Below, piece by piece: positions 60,273 to 64,000 of a stretch of DNA of 64,000 nucleotides. This DNA comes from Varroa destructor. Its lineage: Eukaryota > Arthropoda > Arachnida > Mesostigmata > Varroidae. Where the stretch lies: NCBI RefSeq assembly GCF_002443255.2, contig NW_019211456.1, positions 12,236,229 to 12,300,228 on the forward strand. Direction: 5' to 3'. The notes under the pieces were generated by a model that saw nothing but the letters and a program-made list of their open reading frames with translations, was not told the origin of the DNA and ran no database searches. The number at the start of each line of letters is the position of its first letter. Position 1 is the first letter of the stretch. Made by a program: the position numbers and the translations under genes.

Positions 60273-62589
60273 GGTACGATCTTACAAAGCTTCAGTTCTC
60301 CTTCTCGATTACGCGATACGTTAAGTGGAGCGACCTCGCCGTTTGTTGTATGCTTTGAAGTCGTTACATTTTAGTCTCCTTTATGGTACCTATGGTCTTC
60401 GATAGTACTCTTTTGAGCTAATGAAAAACACAGTGTCACTTTAGATGTTCTAAAGTTTTTAACCGTAGGACGTTTAGAATATTCTAAATGTCGTCCGCTT
60501 TCTCAAAAGTCCTTAACGGACTTCTGACAGAATAGACAGGTTCCCTCAAGGGTCTAATAATCGTAGTGTGGTCACCACTGGAACTTGTACGTCTTCGGGC
60601 GGAACGAACGTAAACTAGAAACGAACTACCTCGTAAGTTATTAACATTAGCAAAGCATATGCATAAGCGCACGGAGTTTTGATCAATTGAATCTTCACAT
60701 TTTGTCGTCTTGTATTTTCGTTAAGCACCGTTTAGCGGATAGCTCCCAGTACGAAATAAAGTGTGTCTACGTTAGGTGTCGATCAAAGACGTGCGTGTCT
60801 TTAAGCTTAATACCGAAGTACGTTACGGCTATACATTTCAGAGGACGATTTAATGAGGTACTCCATTGATTTCTAATGCATCCATATTGTGCCACTCACA
60901 AAAACGTTTGAATTCTAACATGTCTGTTGTTTTTATGTTTCATGCCCGCAGCACGATGAATTTTATTTTCGGATCAACCGTACGTGCACATTTTCATGAC
61001 GATTGAGATTTGCATTGAATAATATGAACTTCGACTTTTTTTTTTTTTATTAATTTTATTAGTTATCTGCACATACAGGAGAATCAGGGCTGTTCTACTA
61101 AGCTCGCGTATTTGTCCCATCATGTTCTTATGTAATAATACGGAATTCTGGAAACTGACAGCAGCTGAATTAAACACAGGGATGTAAGTGAAAATTACAA
61201 GCTAAATTAGTTTTACGACAGATTACTAAAAGGTGATATTCCATGGAATAACTGAATCAAATAAAACCAAGTTCCACCTGGACGTTTAACTAGGTAATTT
61301 AGACCACGTATTTCTCTTAGGCCGCGAATCAGTGGAAATAATGTGAAACGTTGTCAAAATAGTCTCTAATACGATAGTGGTTTTTGTAGATATAGTGAAG
61401 AAGTCGTTTTTCCTTATATTATAAGTTTTTCATCAGTCTTAGATTAACTCCTTTAGCTCTGTTGTTCAAAGAATAAAAACCGTTTCAACTGAGCGTACAA
61501 AAGGAAGTTTGGTTAGTGAAAGATATATTGCTACAATGCGAGGATAACATAATGTAAGTCCATAATATTAAAATATTATTAAAACGCCGTAGTTATTTCT
61601 TCGCGCTGGATGAACCCTTAATCAGGATCAAAAATCCTCTTCTGTGTCTGGATCGATGGCCTACGTCATTGCTAATTTCCACGCAGCTTCCAAAAATTTA
61701 AAAGAGATTTCCGTGAGACAAACCGTGAGATCCTTAATGGGTTTCAGATCGAAGAGGCTTGAAAAGTCATCAAAGTGGCTGGAAAGGCCATTCGTGATAC
61801 ACTTGGATTTCAGATACAGAAGTTAACAGTTATCTTAGGGAGGAAAATGTCCACTGTCAATTCAGTCGCTCAGATGAGCTCTAAAGTATAGTTTTTTTTA
61901 AAGCTTCTTAGGCTTTTTTGCATTATTTGGGCTTTTTGAGCTCTTGCGTTTTTGGTACTATGACCTGTTATCATCTTAAATTTTAATTTAATTAATAATT
62001 AAAATTTTGATCTTTTGTATTTCGCATATATGACGAGTTTACACCTACCTATACTGTTTGACACACAGTTACTACGAAAAAATTAACCGCAAGTTAGCGA
62101 CTAAAAAATATTTCGAAAGTGACTAACGGGTCGTGGTAAAACTCTGCAGTGAGTCCACGGGACACCAGCTTGTACAGGGTAAGTTGTCTCTAGATAAGCG
62201 AATTCAACAGGTAGCCCTATTAACTGTTAGAGTGTTTCTGAATTACATGTTGGCTGATTTGTAGATATGCGCGTTATGAGCGACTACTCATCTAAGAAAC
62301 GTATTTTAAAACTTTATATAAAATTTAAACTTCGCATTTGAGGATATATCTAGCATTTAGGCAACTAATGATTCAGTAAAACGCTGTTATATTCAGATAT
62401 TGGGCATTATGACATCCTTCTAAACATTCGTTATTGGTAACGCCCAGAACCTGTCGGTGAAGTCGTGCTCATTTTTATTTCAAATGAATTTACGCTACTT
62501 TAGATGCCATGTTGAGCCAAGTAATGGTTGAGGTGTTTTGAAGTCCGCGTCTCATATATGAGCAACGCGTGCTCTAAGCAGAGATTTCT
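60273..62589. other. Stretch with no supported gene
   Basis: It holds the inverted-repeat cluster at 60438-60523 and an AT-rich inverted repeat at 61978-62007 (11-bp arms). A minus-strand open stretch at 60484-60672 starts with NVNNLR, faintly like the NVNxLR start of LINE endonucleases, but this is too little to call. Confidence 0.45.
60438..60523. repeat. Three successive inverted repeats in 86 bp
   Basis: First: actttaga / tctaaagt (60438-60445, 60449-60456), loop of 3. Second: the perfect 16-bp palindrome tttagaatattctaaa (60473-60488), flanked by ggac and gtcc (60468-60471, 60493-60496), which extend it imperfectly. Third: aagtcc / ggactt (60507-60512, 60518-60523), loop of 5. The first two share the half-site tttaga. 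Function unknown. Confidence 0.8.
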
Positions 62590-62818
62590 CGGCATGCCAT
62601 TCAGCTAATCTTTCTTGGCCAACTGTCGCGCACTATTCCGCGCGAATAGTTGGATAATAACATCTGTACTCGTGCCACTTTTGTTCCACAAAATAGAATA
62701 ACAGCCATTGTTGTATCCGCAATACTATTACTTTTAACTGGGCATATTCAGACATAGTGATTGCCTCTGACCAAACGGAATCGATGACACCTGATAGTCG
62801 AACGGTAAAACAGGACAA
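62590..62818 (-). mobile_element. Mariner transposase relic
   Basis: The 61-codon open stretch reads LSGVIDSVWSEAITMSEYAQ then LKVIVLRI, resembling xxGVIxxDFxxxGxTINSEYYxxLLxxLRxxI. Beyond its stop the same frame reads QERLAEWHAEKSL, resembling TQExLxxFxWEVL between the second and third Asp. Asp-Ala-Asp-Phe follows near where the third site should lie. The HDNARPH motif itself is not preserved. Confidence 0.4.
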
Positions 62819-62869
62819 CTAGCTATAATTGCTTGTCACATATGAACTTTTCCGAATATTCTACCAAAT

Positions 62870-63031
62870 TTACTCGTTATCCATGTCCGTATCTTCAGGT
62901 ACAGTGACGTCAGAACCGGACTCAAGGGGCTCCTTTTGCGAGGTCACCAGGGGTGATCCGCATCCGAGACACGTGAACAAACCGCGCAGCTCGCGATCAC
63001 GGGCATCCTGCATGCAGGGCATGTACGTTCC
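62870..63031 (-). CDS. Candidate terminal exon, Cys-containing, acidic C-terminus
   Basis: This GC-rich island stands out from AT-rich flanks. On the minus strand an AG acceptor (gttgaccgttag) precedes an open frame of about 53 codons ending in TAA at 62870-62872. It reads YMPCMQDARDRELRGLFTCL then GCGSPLVTS, with a tail ESGSDVTVPEDTDMDNE. The paired cysteines (C..., CLGC) suggest a zinc-binding element, and the acidic tail looks like a true C-terminus. A second minus frame over the same bases is also open and Cys-rich (RTCPACRMPVIASCAVCSR), and the + strand is open too, so the choice of frame is uncertain. I do not recognise the protein, and upstream exons were not identified. Confidence 0.3.
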   Translation of the reverse strand, partial: GTYMPCMQDARDRELRGLFTCLGCGSPLVTSQKEPLESGSDVTVPEDTDMDNE

Positions 63032-64000
63032 CTAACGGTCAACACACCAGCACCCACAGTTCTGACGGCGCGTTTAGATCCCGAATTATTTAGCCCCGCC
63101 GTAATCGTTGTGAAGAATAGTTTGGATAAAGCTGAGCCATCAGGAATAAGAACTTTCGTTTAAGTATCGATGTTTATTTAAGTATTCCTTAGGGAAACAG
63201 CCGCAGTCAAAGTACCGTATCTGCTATAGCGGTATAGGCAGTACGTTGGCGTTCACAACTCGTCCTATTGAAAACGAATAGGACAAGTGCTAAATGTACA
63301 CTAAAATAAAAATAAGACAGTCATCAGAAGTGTGTTTGAACTGCATAGTTTAACGAGGATATTGCCCCTAAAATAGAACCACAATGCCACGCGTCTATTT
63401 TCTCGTCGAAATTTCCCTATACCTCTCACGACGAGTACATGCATTGGCCATTTTCGAACGACATATTTATGTTGATCCCCTCTAGCAGCTAATGACATTC
63501 ATCTGCTTCTTTATTAATACAGGTACTGACATTAATGCGTTAAGTACAACCAAAATCATTGTCATGTGGTAACCTTGCCAAGCGCCAACCGATTTAGGCC
63601 AAATAATTTTTTTAATTTTAATAAAATTTTAAACAAAAATGTAACGTCACTTGCAAAATAAAACTGGATAGTAATTTTTTTCGCCTGTGGCAGCACCACT
63701 TTCATGGCTATACTAGTTAGTTAGATGCAACAACGAAGCTATCAGATACATTTTCCAATTGACTAAGAAACATAAACAGGAAAGAAAAGGTATGCATTGT
63801 TTATCTCATTGTCTCAACGAAGGTGACGCTCATTTGCACGTCAACAATTCAGAGCCGGAAAGTTGCTTTAGCAAAAATTTGTCTTTGTCAAAAAGATCTA
63901 TCATCAATATCTATTTCCCAATAGGAACTTGACGAAATCTCCTCACTCGTTATCAATTCTTCAACGGTGGTCAATGCCGTTTACCCTTTCCGAACATATG
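63032..64000. other. Stretch with no supported gene; small hairpin
   Basis: A hairpin with 8-bp perfect arms (gtcctatt 63262-63269, aataggac 63277-63284) and a 7-nt loop is present. The minus open stretch 63301-63498 has basic, protein-like content but no known motif. It could be an upstream exon of the candidate at 62870-63031. Confidence 0.4.

Noticed and set aside
1..64000. rRNA genes, CRISPR arrays, bacterial operons and ribosome binding sites.
   Set aside because: None seen. The intron-containing gene, transposon types and composition indicate eukaryotic nuclear DNA.

Overview
The window looks like nuclear DNA of a eukaryote, most likely an invertebrate. It is AT-rich, contains a scaffold gap of exactly 100 N, has no bacterial-style operons, and carries one gene split by GT-AG introns of about 86-424 nt. 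I cannot name the species; an arthropod is my guess, from the kinds of transposon remains, and it is only a guess.

One gene is well supported. It lies on the + strand at 21619-23900 and has six coding exons, an in-frame stop just before its ATG and an AATAAA signal about 230 nt after its stop. It encodes an apparent type II single-pass membrane protein of about 385-391 residues, with a short acidic N-terminal tail, one membrane segment and a six-cysteine ectodomain. I do not recognise the family.

Nearly everything else I can place is transposon wreckage. Ten patches read as decayed mariner (DD34D) transposases: 4.5 kb(-), 10.5-11.1 kb(-), 12.4-12.7 kb(+), 32.0-32.4 kb(-), 36.2 kb(+), 48.2-48.95 kb(+), 57.8, 58.2-58.5 and 58.9-59.1 kb(-), and 62.6-62.8 kb(-). 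About fifteen patches read as pieces of non-LTR retrotransposons (LINEs): reverse transcriptase at 5.6-6.0(+), 14.0(+), 17.6(-), 31.3(+), 33.8(-), 38.0(-), 38.7(+), 42.0(+), 42.8-44.06(-), 45.3(+), 59.5(-) and 60.1 kb(-); post-RT at 16.8 kb(+); RNase H at 20.7-21.0 kb(-); endonuclease at 47.1 kb(+). All are broken by stops and frameshifts; none looks active. The best are the LINE at 42.8-44.06 kb and the mariners at 48.2 and 32.0 kb, which share a near-identical 24-bp block at the third catalytic Asp codon.

The remaining sequence holds microsatellites, homopolymer tracts, several perfect inverted repeats and a few unassigned open stretches. These include a GC-rich cysteine-containing candidate exon near 62.9-63.0 kb and three signal-peptide-like starts between 44.7 and 51.5 kb. 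All family assignments were made by eye against remembered motifs, with no database search, so individual weak relics may be chance.
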